Source: Methanolobus zinderi (lineage in GTDB: Archaea; Halobacteriota; Methanosarcinia; Methanosarcinales; Methanosarcinaceae). Taken from it: a stretch of DNA of 64,000 nucleotides. The stretch is taken from assembly GCF_013388255.1 (NCBI RefSeq), contig NZ_CP058215.1, positions 2,640,954 through 2,704,953 of the forward strand, read 5' to 3'. The position numbers and the translations under genes were made by a program. The notes beneath the pieces are model-generated. The model was given only the letters and a program-made list of their open reading frames with translations, was not told the origin of the DNA and searched no databases. Shown here one piece after another: positions 31,812-40,578 of this stretch. Every line of letters begins with the position of its first letter. Position 1 is the stretch's first letter.

Positions 31812-31955
31812 TCATATATCCGGGTATGTTTCCTCATGACCGCACTCCACACATTTATATATGGCAAGCGCACGACCGAAATGGTCATGCCTTTTGAGAA
31901 CCGGATATCTCCATCGGTTCATTTTTCCTTCACATACTGGACATCGATAGTTCAT
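31812..31955 (-). CDS. 47-residue zinc-ribbon protein
   Basis: A small gene on the minus strand from the ATG at 31955, with AGGTGAT five bases upstream. The product has two Cys pairs, YRCPVCEGKM and YKCVECGHEE, spaced about 27 residues apart, a rubredoxin-like zinc ribbon. It is probably a nucleic-acid or protein binder; nothing more specific can be read. Its stop lies 28 bases from the convergent KaiC-like stop. Confidence 0.75.
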   Translation of the reverse strand: MNYRCPVCEGKMNRWRYPVLKRHDHFGRALAIYKCVECGHEETYPDI

Positions 31956-32052
31956 GACATCACCTGAAGAATGATAGTATTAAAATATATTTTAAATTTG
32001 CGAACAATAACACTGTGAAAGCCCATGCGTATAAAAAACACAGAAGATCAAA

Positions 32053-33429
32053 ATGGAAGAACTTAAGAACATATCCTGTGGGATCGAGAGCCTCGATGAT
32101 CTACTAGGAGGCTTCAAATCACCTGCAACCCTGCTGATAGCCGGTACAACAGGAGTTGGAAAGACCATAATGTCCCTCCAGATGCTCTCGGAAGCATCCA
32201 GGCAGGGCGAGAAGGCCCTTTACATCCCTATAACCACATCCAAAACGAATAAGCTGAAGATGTATCATTCCACCCTTGACTTTTTTGATGATTCTTTTGA
32301 AGTACATGCAATAAACCGACAGCTATCGGAAAAGGATCCGCTTACAACACTTATCGACATCGGCAATGTGATCGAATCCGTCAAACCTGACAGGCTTGTG
32401 ATAGACCCCATAACACCCCTGGGATTCGGATTTGTTGAACAGGAAAGGAGACGCTTTTTCTACACACTTGACTCCATGCTCCAGGAGAGGAACATGCTCA
32501 CCTTACTCGTTGGTGAGCTTGTAAAGTCAGAGCTGCACCAGTCAGTCGTAAGCCATCTCTCGGACGGGATAATCTACATGTCAAGGGGAGAGAACGACTC
32601 AAGGGCGGACCATTACCTGGAATTTATCAAGATGCGAGGCATAGATCCCGGAAAACGTTCTGAGATCACTTCTTGCAAATACCTGTATGATATAACATCA
32701 GGCGGATTCACAGTATACCCACCCATTAAACCGGAAGACGATTTCAGGCTTGAAGATACACGTGTTGAAGCAGGGATACCGGGCCTTGATGATATGCTAG
32801 GCGGCGGACTCCTCAAATACAGCAGTACACTGATAGCAGGAAGACCCGGTACCGGAAAAAAGATTTTCGGACTTCAATTCATATACCACGGGCTTGAAAA
32901 TGGCGAGCCGGGACTTATTATCACTTTTGAAGACTCACCCCATCAGTTGCTCATGGATGCGAAAAGGCTCGGATGGGACCTTGAAACGCATGTTAACAGC
33001 GGCATGTTACAATTCATCTGCACCAACCCCGGGAATATATACCCTGCGGAGCATTCAACCCGTATCAAGAATACCCTTGAAAATATGAGCAGCAAGAGGG
33101 TTTTCTTTGACGGGATCAACAATCTGGAGATGTCTATATCCGATAACCTGAAACTGAGAGCATACATACATTCGCTTACAAGCCATCTCAAAAGCAGGAA
33201 CATAACTTCACTTTTCACAACCGAGGTAAGCCCTTCTGAGGGACCCGGCGAGGAAAAGATAGATGTTGCCTTTTTGATGGATTCGGTTGTGGTTCTCCAT
33301 AACTCAAGGGCAAAGAACCGCAGATATATGTGCATTGTAAAATCAAGGGGTACAAAACATAAAAGATCAGTAAAGGAGTACGCCATCACAGAAGATGGAA
33401 TTAAGATGCGTACTGATACCCTGATCTAG
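32053..33429 (+). CDS. Two-domain KaiC-like ATPase with altered second P-loop
   Basis: 458 residues in two RecA/KaiC domains. Domain 1 starts ISCGIESLDDLLGG and has Walker A AGTTGVGKT near residue 36. Domain 2 starts VEAGIPGLDDMLGG near residue 238 and has AGRPGTGKK near 262, where the normal Thr or Ser after the Lys is Lys. That residue binds magnesium, so domain 2 may bind but not hydrolyse ATP. True KaiC also has two domains, but this protein lacks the cyanobacterial clock context. The start lacks a clear ribosome-binding site; a leaderless message is likely. Confidence 0.85.
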   Translation: MEELKNISCGIESLDDLLGGFKSPATLLIAGTTGVGKTIMSLQMLSEASRQGEKALYIPITTSKTNKLKMYHSTLDFFDDSFEVHAINRQLSEKDPLTTLIDIGNVIESVKPDRLVIDPITPLGFGFVEQERRRFFYTLDSMLQERNMLTLLVGELVKSELHQSVVSHLSDGIIYMSRGENDSRADHYLEFIKMRGIDPGKRSEITSCKYLYDITSGGFTVYPPIKPEDDFRLEDTRVEAGIPGLDDMLGGGLLKYSSTLIAGRPGTGKKIFGLQFIYHGLENGEPGLIITFEDSPHQLLMDAKRLGWDLETHVNSGMLQFICTNPGNIYPAEHSTRIKNTLENMSSKRVFFDGINNLEMSISDNLKLRAYIHSLTSHLKSRNITSLFTTEVSPSEGPGEEKIDVAFLMDSVVVLHNSRAKNRRYMCIVKSRGTKHKRSVKEYAITEDGIKMRTDTLI

Positions 33430-33462
33430 AAATATATAACTAGATACTAAAAGCAGAATATC

Positions 33463-33702
33463 TCAGATACTCTGTATCCTTTTCTCCACAGATTCCCCGA
33501 GTTCTGTCAGACTATAAGAGCCATTATCCCGCTTTATAAGATTCCTTTCAAGCAGCTCCCCGATGATCTTATTCACTGAGGGTGAAGCCACTCTCATATT
33601 CTTTGCCATTTTATCAGCATCAAGGCTGTGTTTTGACCCCAGCAGAGCCAGCAGTTTCTGACGATTTTTATTACCACTTACAAATCCTATTAGGTCTTCC
33701 AT
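33463..33702 (-). CDS. Small winged-helix transcription regulator
   Basis: 79 residues from the ATG at 33702, which follows GGAGGT by seven bases; the longer frame to 33747 has no such site. NKNRQKLLALLGSKHSLDAD, then MRVASPSVNKIIGELLERNL and IKRDNGSYSLTELGE form an ArsR/MarR-type winged helix as found in many methanogen single-domain regulators. It is convergent with the two-domain KaiC-like gene and divergent from the SRP RNA promoter. Its target is unknown. Confidence 0.8.
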   Translation of the reverse strand: MEDLIGFVSGNKNRQKLLALLGSKHSLDADKMAKNMRVASPSVNKIIGELLERNLIKRDNGSYSLTELGESVEKRIQSI

Positions 33703-33832
33703 TTTTCTACCTCCTATTGTAGATTCATATTGTAGATATGACTGCACTGGTAAATATAATATATCTTGCCTGAAGCCTCATTTTATTCAATCAATAGTAA
33801 AGGATACATTTATAAGCAGTAATGAGCATGTA

Positions 33833-34154
33833 GGGGTGACGGGCTAGTCCGGGTAGGCCGGCGTTACCTGTAACCCGAAATCGCCGATACGCGGGGGACG
33901 AAGCCAAGAGAAGATGTTTGGATCATTTCCAAACCTGTGATTTCAACTGAGAAACCCCGTCCTGCTTGGACGGTGTTGATATGAGGGCTTGTTGGAGAAC
34001 CTGTTTTCATATCTTAACCGCGGGAACCAGTCCAGGCCCGGAAGGGAGCAGACCGACCGTGGGCAGCCGTCGCTTGTAGGGCTGCGGGGTGGAGAAGAGG
34101 TCACAGACCATTTGGGAATGGGAAAAACAACGACTCAAGGCATGCCCGTCACTT
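33833..34154 (+). ncRNA. ffs: Signal recognition particle RNA (7S RNA)
   Basis: About 320 bases. The 5' end GGTGACGGGC pairs with the 3' end GCCCGTCACT (closing helix 1). Alu-domain motifs GGGTAGGCCGGCGTTACC and TAACCCGAAATCGCCG follow. Near 34030-34060, CCAGGCCCGGAAGGGAGCAG is the hallmark helix 8 with the GGAA tetraloop that binds SRP54. A TATA-like TTTATA at 33809-33814 sits about 25 bases upstream. It directs ribosomes making membrane and secreted proteins to the translocon. Ends are set by pairing and could shift by a few bases. Confidence 0.93.
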
Positions 34155-34212
34155 CAATGAAACCGGAAAGCGTTAAATAGATGAATTACGTTTAGGAACG
34201 AACTCGATTTCT

Positions 34213-34297
34213 GACGAGATAGCCAAGCCCGGTATGGCGCAGGATTGCTAATCCTGTGGTGCTATGCGCCTCGGGGGTTCGAATCCCCCTCTCGTCG
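34213..34297 (+). tRNA. tRNA-Ser (GCU)
   Basis: 85 bases with acceptor arm GACGAGA/TCTCGTC and discriminator G, anticodon arm CAGGA-TTGCTAA-TCCTG giving anticodon GCU, a long variable arm (TGGTGCTATGCGCCT region) typical of tRNA-Ser, and T arm GGGGG-TTCGAAT-CCCCC. No intron; CCA is not encoded. Confidence 0.92.
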
Positions 34298-34379
34298 CTA
34301 AATACCCTTTTGCCAGTTCCTCGCTATGAATTGCCGGATTGGAAACTACTAAATCAAATGAGATCATAACGAGCAACTG

Positions 34380-34610
34380 ATGTCAGATAACAAGATAATA
34401 ATCCCTGTCATAAATAAAAAATCACAGGAGCAAAATGACAAGAACACTGCATGCAATTCCTGCAGCACAGGAGGATGCAGCGGAGGATTTGGCATTAAGG
34501 CAGGCTCTGAGAAAGAAGTGGTGTACAGGAATATCTTTCTCTACCTTGGCATGGGCATAATTATTTTTGTAGTGGCCTACCTGATGACCAGATTATTATC
34601 AATTATCTGA
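34380..34610 (+). CDS. Small Cys-rich membrane protein
   Basis: 76 residues with a polar N-terminus, a Cys/Gly cluster ACNSCSTGGCSGGFG (residues about 24-38) and a C-terminal span (IFLYLGMGIIIFVVAYLMTR). It is a single-span tail-anchored protein whose Cys cluster could bind metal on the cytosolic side. I do not recognise the family. It lies between tRNA-Ser and the convergent rnp4, four bases from the latter. Confidence 0.65.
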   Translation: MSDNKIIIPVINKKSQEQNDKNTACNSCSTGGCSGGFGIKAGSEKEVVYRNIFLYLGMGIIIFVVAYLMTRLLSII

Positions 34611-34614
34611 AATT

Positions 34615-34941
34615 CTAAGGTTTCTTTTTCTTTGAAAACAGATAACGCTGTATATTCCCACATTTCTGACATGTAACTATCAATAGGCCGCCTTTCAGGC
34701 GTACCCTGCAGTTACTCCCCGGTGTGAGAAAAGAACTACAGCTCTTGCACATCCTTTTTTTCAGCTCAGGAGGAACACTTACACGATAGCGCATACCAAT
34801 TCTTCTTGCAAGGGAGACATACCTGTCACTACGATCAGGATCTGTAGGATATTCCCTGTCGGCCAGTTCGAACAGATATTTTATACGTTCAAGGGCAATT
34901 TCCTTTGCAACCGCCTTTTTTTTATGTTTGCGTTTTGCCAT
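34615..34941 (-). CDS. rnp4: RNase P protein component 4
   Basis: 108 residues starting at MAKRKHKKK (ATG 34941, after AGGT). The basic N-terminus, helical middle (RIKYLFELADREYPTDPDRS, then YVSLARRIGMRYRVSVP) and zinc ribbon CKSCSSFL with CQKCGNIQR match archaeal Rpp21/RNP4, part of the RNase P enzyme that trims the 5' ends of tRNA. It is placed with other RNA genes (SRP RNA, tRNA-Ser). Confidence 0.92.
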   Translation of the reverse strand: MAKRKHKKKAVAKEIALERIKYLFELADREYPTDPDRSDRYVSLARRIGMRYRVSVPPELKKRMCKSCSSFLTPGSNCRVRLKGGLLIVTCQKCGNIQRYLFSKKKKP

Positions 34942-34971
34942 GATACCTGCCTGAATAAGAATCAAAATAAA

Positions 34972-35625
34972 TCAAAGTATTGCAACATCAGTCCCAGGTG
35001 ATCTTTCCTTTACCATTGCACTGAATTTTTCTGGATTCGCAGATATACCATCTGCGCCATAATGCATGGGTATCACGGTCTTTGGTGAAAGGATTGCCAC
35101 CGCATCTGCTGCCTGTTCTTCATCCATCGTTGAAGTACCACCTATGGGAAGCAGTGCAATATCGCAGGATATGCCATTCATCTCAGGAATCAGGCCCGTA
35201 TCACCCGCATGATAGATCTTCAGACCTCCGATTTCGACAACATATCCAACCCCGTCAGCCCGTGAATGATAATCAGATCCGACATTATAAGCGGGAACCA
35301 CTTCTATACCCACACCTTTAATATTTAGATCACCTGTGAGGGAATCGCCTTCTTCGACCCTTCTGGCATCGCCCCTGAACTGCAGACTCATATTCTCAGG
35401 AATAAGAGTGGTTGCACGGGGTTTGCGGACCTTTCTGATAGAATCGGGATTACAGTGGCCTTCATGTTCATGAGTTATCAGGAGTATATCCGCCATGTCT
35501 TCAGGAGAAAAAACGTCCGGTAATAGATAAGGGTCGATATGTACCACCAGCTCTTCCGCTTTGATCATAAAACCTGCATATCCAAGCCACTCTATAAGCA
35601 CATTGTCTATTGTAATACTGCCCAC
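34972..35625 (-). CDS. UPF0173-family metallo-hydrolase (beta-lactamase fold)
   Basis: 217 residues with the metallo-beta-lactamase fold: IDPYLLPD, the metal site LLITHEHEGHCNPDS, then IYHAGDTGLIPEM and a final MHYGADGISANPE. The usual H-x-H-x-D-H motif reads HEHEGH, with Gly at the position of the conserved Asp, which normally holds the second metal. The other ligands seem present. Family substrates are unknown. Adjacent and co-directional to rnp4. Confidence 0.8.
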   Translation of the reverse strand: MGSITIDNVLIEWLGYAGFMIKAEELVVHIDPYLLPDVFSPEDMADILLITHEHEGHCNPDSIRKVRKPRATTLIPENMSLQFRGDARRVEEGDSLTGDLNIKGVGIEVVPAYNVGSDYHSRADGVGYVVEIGGLKIYHAGDTGLIPEMNGISCDIALLPIGGTSTMDEEQAADAVAILSPKTVIPMHYGADGISANPEKFSAMVKERSPGTDVAIL

Positions 35626-35825
35626 ATAATCACTTCACGTTTGTATCTTGCATTTACTGATCTCAAATCATACAGATGCCATAATATGTCTTAAGTTTAC
35701 TGAAAAACGAGAGAGCATCATTCAGAAACTTAAAGCAGGGAAAATTATAAAATAGCCAAAAAAAATATAAAACCATCGGAAATAGATATCCATAATAGAA
35801 CTGATCATATATTGGCCAGAGATCC

Positions 35826-37247
35826 ATGAAATCTAAAAAGATAAACATACTTTGTTCCACAGTCGACAGGGCAGGCCAGAATATCAAAGAACATCTGCTT
35901 CTAAAGGGAGAATGGGAGAAAGCAAAGAACCTGCCTGAAGCGTGGGAAGAGTTGGCCGGGGTTTACGAAAATAAGGATTACAGGATTATCGAGATAGATC
36001 AGCACCACATATATCAGGACCGTATTGATCAGAAGATGAAAAAGTATGGCTTTGACACCGATCTGATAATAGTTGCCTCCAAGCACAAAAGTAGTGATGG
36101 AAGATCTGTTCTTACCGCGCACTTCACAGGTAATGTCAAGAGTGCGGATTTCGGAGGCAAACCCTACGAACTTTCAGTAGCTTCTCCCGGCATAATGAGT
36201 TCCATTCTCAAGAATATGCAAACCCAAGCTCGGGAAGCAAACTACGAGATAAACATGGAATCCACACACCACGGCCCCTCTGATATCAGGATCCCGATGG
36301 TCTATGCGGAGATCGGCAGTGGAGAAAAGCAGTGGTCTGATCCTGATGCAGGAGAGATAGTCGCAAGGTCGATCCTGGAAGCAGAAGAGATGGACTTACC
36401 TGTAGCCATTGGTTTTGGCGGAGGGCACTACGCGAGCCGGCAGACAAAACTTCTGCTTGAAGAAGATATCGCCTTTGGCCATAATTTCCCGGACTATCAG
36501 CTTGCAGACATTGATAAAGATCTTATTGAACAGGCTTTTCTTAAATCCGGAGCTGATTTTGCATATTTTGACAGAAAGTCAATGCCTTCCGCAGAAAGAG
36601 AAAGGATCCGGGAAATCATAGAAGAGCTTGGATATCCGATACTGCGTGAAGGAGACATTAAAGAACTTAAAGGCCTGGAATGGGACCGGTTCCTCCGCAT
36701 AAGGTATATGGCAGAGAAGCTGTGCAGCGGAGGAAGATTCAGGATCACAGACAGGCTAAGGAGCCAATATCTAAATTCTGAAGGATGGGTTCAGGAAGGA
36801 AACAATTTAAAAGATAGTGAAATAAGCAGCAAACTTGTACAGGAAACTTTTAGCGCAGACAGGGGAAGCTTACTTAATACTTTGGAAGAGTTACCCCTTG
36901 TATATATCGAAAGAGATAACGGGACAATATCCAATCATATGATTATTCCGGCCGAACATGTCAAAATTACGATGCAGGATATCACAAATGAATGCATTAA
37001 AATACTAAAAGAGCATTATGAAGTTAAATATGCCCCACAGGAGAATCTGCTGTACATAGTTACCGAAAGATTCAGTCCCATGATGGCAAAAGACATGGGC
37101 ATAAACCCCGGCCCGCTGTACGGTAAACTGGCAAATATGGAAACTGTTACAGTTAATGGAAAAACGATCAGGCCGGATATGGTCCATGAACGCAAGATCA
37201 AAGAAATCCCATTAACCAATTCACCAAATAACCCTACCCGGAGTTAA
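35826..37247 (+). CDS. dtdA: D-aminoacyl-tRNA deacylase (archaeal DTD2 type)
   Basis: 473 residues. [20 protein letters not shown] at the start and [20 protein letters not shown] at about 75-95 are hallmarks of the archaeal/plant GEK1-DTD2 family, which removes D-amino acids from mischarged t[23 protein letters not shown] and [20 protein letters not shown], with conserved His residues, complete the catalytic core. The C-terminal 150 residues are an extension common in methanogen members. It is followed 29 bases later by ftsZ. Confidence 0.92.
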   Translation: MKSKKINILCSTVDRAGQNIKEHLLLKGEWEKAKNLPEAWEELAGVYENKDYRIIEIDQHHIYQDRIDQKMKKYGFDTDLIIVASKHKSSDGRSVLTAHFTGNVKSADFGGKPYELSVASPGIMSSILKNMQTQAREANYEINMESTHHGPSDIRIPMVYAEIGSGEKQWSDPDAGEIVARSILEAEEMDLPVAIGFGGGHYASRQTKLLLEEDIAFGHNFPDYQLADIDKDLIEQAFLKSGADFAYFDRKSMPSAERERIREIIEELGYPILREGDIKELKGLEWDRFLRIRYMAEKLCSGGRFRITDRLRSQYLNSEGWVQEGNNLKDSEISSKLVQETFSADRGSLLNTLEELPLVYIERDNGTISNHMIIPAEHVKITMQDITNECIKILKEHYEVKYAPQENLLYIVTERFSPMMAKDMGINPGPLYGKLANMETVTVNGKTIRPDMVHERKIKEIPLTNSPNNPTRS

Positions 37248-37276
37248 AGATACGATTTTCACTTGAGGGAAAAAAG

Positions 37277-38386
37277 ATGAAATCCATAGTAGAAGAGGCA
37301 CTGGCAAGATCTGAACAGGAGTCACAGCTTCGCAGTTCTGAGCCGGCTCAGCAAAATAAGAATATCAATGCAGAGCTGGAAGATCTGTTAAGTGAACTGC
37401 AGACAAACATTAAAGTAATAGGTTGCGGCGGCGGTGGATCAAACAGTACCCAGAGAATGGCCGACGAAGGAATCAAGGGTGCTGAGCTCGTTGCCCTTAA
37501 CACCGATGCACAGCACCTTCTGAACATTAACGCTGACAGGAAGATACTCATCGGAAAGAAGAAGACAAGAGGACTCGGCGCAGGCAGTCTTCCACAGATA
37601 GGTGAGGACGCTGCTCTTGAAAGCGTAGACGACATTGCAGAGGCCGTAGCCGGCAGTGACATGGTCTTCATTACAGCAGGTCTGGGCGGAGGAACCGGAA
37701 CCGGTTCCGCACCAGTGGTCGCTGAAGCTGCCAGGGATGCAGGCGCATTGACAATTGCCGTTGTAACACTTCCTTTCGGAGTGGAGGGCCATGTCAGGCG
37801 TACGAATGCCGAGGCAGGACTCGAAAGACTCAGAGAAGTAGCAGACACAGTAATTGTGGTTCCAAATGACAAGCTTCTTGAAGTTGTTCCAAGATTACCA
37901 CTTCAGGCAGCATTCAAAGTGTCCGATGAAGTCCTTATGAGAGCAGTAAAAGGTATCACTGAGCTTATCACAAAACCAGGTCTTGTTAACCTTGACTTTG
38001 CCGATGTCAGAACAGTCATGCAGAATGGAGGCGTGGCAATGATCGGACTTGGCGAGGCAGACGGCGAGATGAAAGCAGTGGAATCCGTGCAGAAAGCACT
38101 TCGCAGCCCTCTGCTTGATGTTGACATATCCGGTGCCACATCCGCACTTGTGAATGTGGTCGGCGGGGCAGATATGACCATCGCGGAAGCAGAAAGCGTG
38201 GTACAGGAAGTCTACAGCCGTATTGACCCCGATGCAAGACTCATATGGGGTGCTCAGATCGACAACTCACTTGAGCAGACAGTGCGTACAATGATAGTTG
38301 TAACAGGTGTGAAGTCCCCACAGATATACGGCCATGGTGGCGCAAAGAACGTTACCAGAAGATACGGCATCGATTTCGTAAAATAA
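37277..38386 (+). CDS. ftsZ: Cell-division GTPase FtsZ
   Basis: 369 residues behind GAGGG. The N-terminal 45 residues are a helical linker, then [11 protein letters not shown], the tubulin signature [15 protein letters not shown] and the catalytic T7 loop region [20 protein letters not shown]. It forms the division ring. It has the usual archaeal position upstream of secE-spt5. A strong terminator follows. Confidence 0.96.
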   Translation: MKSIVEEALARSEQESQLRSSEPAQQNKNINAELEDLLSELQTNIKVIGCGGGGSNSTQRMADEGIKGAELVALNTDAQHLLNINADRKILIGKKKTRGLGAGSLPQIGEDAALESVDDIAEAVAGSDMVFITAGLGGGTGTGSAPVVAEAARDAGALTIAVVTLPFGVEGHVRRTNAEAGLERLREVADTVIVVPNDKLLEVVPRLPLQAAFKVSDEVLMRAVKGITELITKPGLVNLDFADVRTVMQNGGVAMIGLGEADGEMKAVESVQKALRSPLLDVDISGATSALVNVVGGADMTIAEAESVVQEVYSRIDPDARLIWGAQIDNSLEQTVRTMIVVTGVKSPQIYGHGGAKNVTRRYGIDFVK

Positions 38387-38405
38387 TTTACGCTTTTGCA
38401 GATAA

Positions 38406-38435
38406 CGATTGAAGGATTATTTCATCCTTCAATCG
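38406..38435 (+). terminator. ftsZ terminator hairpin
   Basis: CGATTGAAGGAT-TATTTC-ATCCTTCAATCG is a perfect 12-bp stem 20 bases beyond the ftsZ stop. It separates ftsZ from the secE-spt5 transcript, which has its own TATA box. Confidence 0.7.
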
Positions 38436-38560
38436 AAAAGTATTTTATCATTGACGTTATTTAGGTGGCGCTGTAATCAGGCATTCAATAGAAATGCTTA
38501 TATTTCAAAGCAGCCTCAAACAATCCATTCTTATATATTCATCAATCATGACCGGTTGTG

Positions 38561-38776
38561 ATGTACTTGGCAGAAAATGCATTTGATCTGAACAAACTGA
38601 ACAGTAACATGGGACAGACCCTTAAAACATATCTCAGGGTCCTCAAACTGACAAAGAAACCATCAAGAGAAGAGTTCCAGACAATCGCAAAGGTTGCAGG
38701 GCTCGGAATACTTGCTATTGGCTTTGTCGGATTCCTGATATACGTATTGCTGGTAGAGATACCACAATTGGTGTAA
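38561..38776 (+). CDS. secE: Protein translocase subunit SecE (Sec61 gamma)
   Basis: 71 residues from the ATG at 38561 (a GTG one codon upstream is open). A TATA box TTATATATTC at 38531-38540 puts the transcript start near the ATG, so it is probably leaderless. GQTLKTYLRVLKLTKKPSRE is the amphipathic helix and AGLGILAIGFVGFLIYVLLV the single membrane span of archaeal SecE, part of the SecYE-beta translocon. Spt5 follows two bases later. Confidence 0.93.
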   Translation: MYLAENAFDLNKLNSNMGQTLKTYLRVLKLTKKPSREEFQTIAKVAGLGILAIGFVGFLIYVLLVEIPQLV

Positions 38777-38778
38777 GC

Positions 38779-39246
38779 ATGGTCGAAGAATCTGCAATAT
38801 TTGTTGTAAAAACAACCGCAAACCAGGAACGTTCCGTTGCAAACATGATCACACAGGTTGCACGGAAGGATCATCTGGATATCAGGGCCATCATCGCACC
38901 GGATGAGCTCAAGGGTTACATACTGATAGAAGCCCCGGAGCCAGGTGTGGTAGAACAGGCAATCCAGACAGTTCCACATGCAAGGGCAGTAGTGAAAGGA
39001 CAGTCAAGTATAGAAGAGATATCACATTTCCTTACACCAAAGCCAACTGTAACAGGTATCGCAGAAGGTGCGATCATCGAGGTCACATCCGGACCTTTCA
39101 AGGGTGAGAGGGCACGCGTCAAGAGGGTGGATGAAGGTCATGAAGAGATTACAGTCGAGCTCTTTGATGCTGTTGTACCGATACCTATAACTATTCGTGG
39201 TGATACTGTAAGAGTCCTCAGGAAAGAAGAAGAGGAAAACACCTGA
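38779..39246 (+). CDS. spt5: Transcription elongation factor Spt5 (NusG-like)
   Basis: 155 residues: an NGN domain (IFVVKTTANQERSVANMITQ, then YILIEAPEPGVVEQAIQTVP) followed by a KOW domain (VTSGPFKGERARVKRVDEG). With Spt4 it clamps RNA polymerase for processive elongation. SecE-Spt5-L11 is the standard archaeal order. Confidence 0.95.
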   Translation: MVEESAIFVVKTTANQERSVANMITQVARKDHLDIRAIIAPDELKGYILIEAPEPGVVEQAIQTVPHARAVVKGQSSIEEISHFLTPKPTVTGIAEGAIIEVTSGPFKGERARVKRVDEGHEEITVELFDAVVPIPITIRGDTVRVLRKEEEENT

Positions 39247-39287
39247 TTACAATTTATCAATAATCAAAATTCAACGGTGATATTCAA

Positions 39288-39773
39288 ATGGCAGATGTTG
39301 TTGAAGCACTGGTCCCCGGAGGAAAGGCAAACCCCGGTCCGCCACTCGGTCCGGCCCTTGGTCCACTTGGGATTAATGTCAAAGATGTGATCGATAAGAT
39401 CAACGAGAAAACAAAAGATTTCAATGGGATGCAGGTCCCTGTCAAAGTAATAGTAGATTCGAACAAGAACTTCGAGATAGAAGTTGGTACACCTCCTACA
39501 TCCGCGCTTATCCTTTCGGAGCTTGGAATCCAGAAGGGATCCGGTCTTGCCGGTTCTGAAGTCGTTGGCGACCTCAGTGTAAGTCAGGCTGCAAAGATAG
39601 CCCGTATGAAGAGGGACGACATACTTGCTTACAGCTTAAAGGCAGCTGTGAAGGAAGTCCTCGGAGCATGCGTACCGATGGGAGTTAACGCTGAAGGAGT
39701 ACACGCAAGAGAATGCCAGAAACAGATAGATGAAGGCAAATTCGACGATGTGCTCGCAAACGAAGCCTGGTAA
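39288..39773 (+). CDS. rpl11: Large-subunit ribosomal protein L11 (uL11)
   Basis: 161 residues. The N-terminus ALVPGGKANPGPPLGPALGP is diagnostic of uL11 (Pro-rich switch that contacts the GTPase centre rRNA), and the C-terminal RNA-binding domain ends in the archaeal CQKQIDEGKFD. It starts the ribosomal stalk operon. Confidence 0.97.
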   Translation: MADVVEALVPGGKANPGPPLGPALGPLGINVKDVIDKINEKTKDFNGMQVPVKVIVDSNKNFEIEVGTPPTSALILSELGIQKGSGLAGSEVVGDLSVSQAAKIARMKRDDILAYSLKAAVKEVLGACVPMGVNAEGVHARECQKQIDEGKFDDVLANEAW

Positions 39774-39877
39774 TTCAGGCTTGATATCAGCTTTAACCGA
39801 TAAGTTTAAAACTATTGCTTAAATAAAGGAGAGCCCATTAGACTGAGACAATAGTCTGATGAACTCGAATAAAAAAG

Positions 39878-39931
39878 CCGTAGTAGACCGCAACGGTCCT
39901 GCCTGAACACTATGTTCAAACTACGGGAGGT
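39878..39931 (+). promoter_or_regulatory. Structured leader of rpl1: three-way junction reaching the ribosome-binding site
   Basis: The 163-base gap between rpl11 and rpl1 folds into an outer stem CCGTAGT (39878-39884) with ACTACGG (39920-39926), enclosing ACCG-CAA-CGGT (39887-39897) and TGAACA-CTA-TGTTCA (39904-39918). The 3' strand of the outer stem overlaps the GGAGGT ribosome-binding site at 39926-39931. Just before it an AGACT/AGTCT hairpin is followed by CTGATGAACTC. In Methanococcus, L1 binds its own mRNA to block translation; this leader is a good candidate for the same control. Confidence 0.55.
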
Positions 39932-39936
39932 AAAGA

Positions 39937-40578
39937 ATGGCAGAACAAAATATAGTAGATGCAATTGACAAGTTATTGCAGGAATCACCACAACGTAACT
40001 TTCCAGAAAGTGTGGATCTGGCAATCAACTTGAAGAATCTTGACATGAGTCAACCCAAAAACCGTGTTGATGAGGAGATATTATTACCACACGGTCTTGG
40101 AAAGGACCTCACAATTGCTGTATTTGCAAAAGGAGAAGTAGGTCTCCAGGCAAAGGAAGCAGGTGCAGAATATGTCTTCGGAGAAGAAGACATTGCTGAA
40201 CTCGGTTCAGACAAGCCACGTGCTAGAAGTATTGCCAACGAGTGTGACTTCTTCATTGCAGAGGTACAGTACATGGCCCAGATCGGTAAGAACCTGGGTG
40301 CAATCCTGGGTCCTAGAGGAAAGATGCCGACACCCCTGCCACCAGGCAGAAATGTTGGAGACCTTATCAATAACGCAAGGAGTTCTATAAAGATAAGGTC
40401 CAAGGATAAACTTACGTTCCACGTATCAATCGGACGTAAGGACATGGGTGTTGACAAGCTTGCAGACAACGTCGAAACTGTTCTGAATAGGGTCGAGCAA
40501 TCCCTGGAAAAGGGAAAGCATAACGTAAGGTCTATTTATGTTACGACCACTATGGGCAATTCCGTGAAGGTGATGTAA
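39937..40578 (+). CDS. rpl1: Large-subunit ribosomal protein L1 (uL1)
   Basis: 213 residues with AVFAKGEVGLQAKEAGAEYV, LGAILGPRGKMPTPLPPG and the final SIYVTTTMGNSVKVM, all typical of archaeal uL1, which binds the mobile L1 stalk of 23S rRNA. GGAGGT lies six bases before the ATG, but the leader may fold over it. The stop directly abuts the rpl10 ATG. Confidence 0.97.
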   Translation: MAEQNIVDAIDKLLQESPQRNFPESVDLAINLKNLDMSQPKNRVDEEILLPHGLGKDLTIAVFAKGEVGLQAKEAGAEYVFGEEDIAELGSDKPRARSIANECDFFIAEVQYMAQIGKNLGAILGPRGKMPTPLPPGRNVGDLINNARSSIKIRSKDKLTFHVSIGRKDMGVDKLADNVETVLNRVEQSLEKGKHNVRSIYVTTTMGNSVKVM

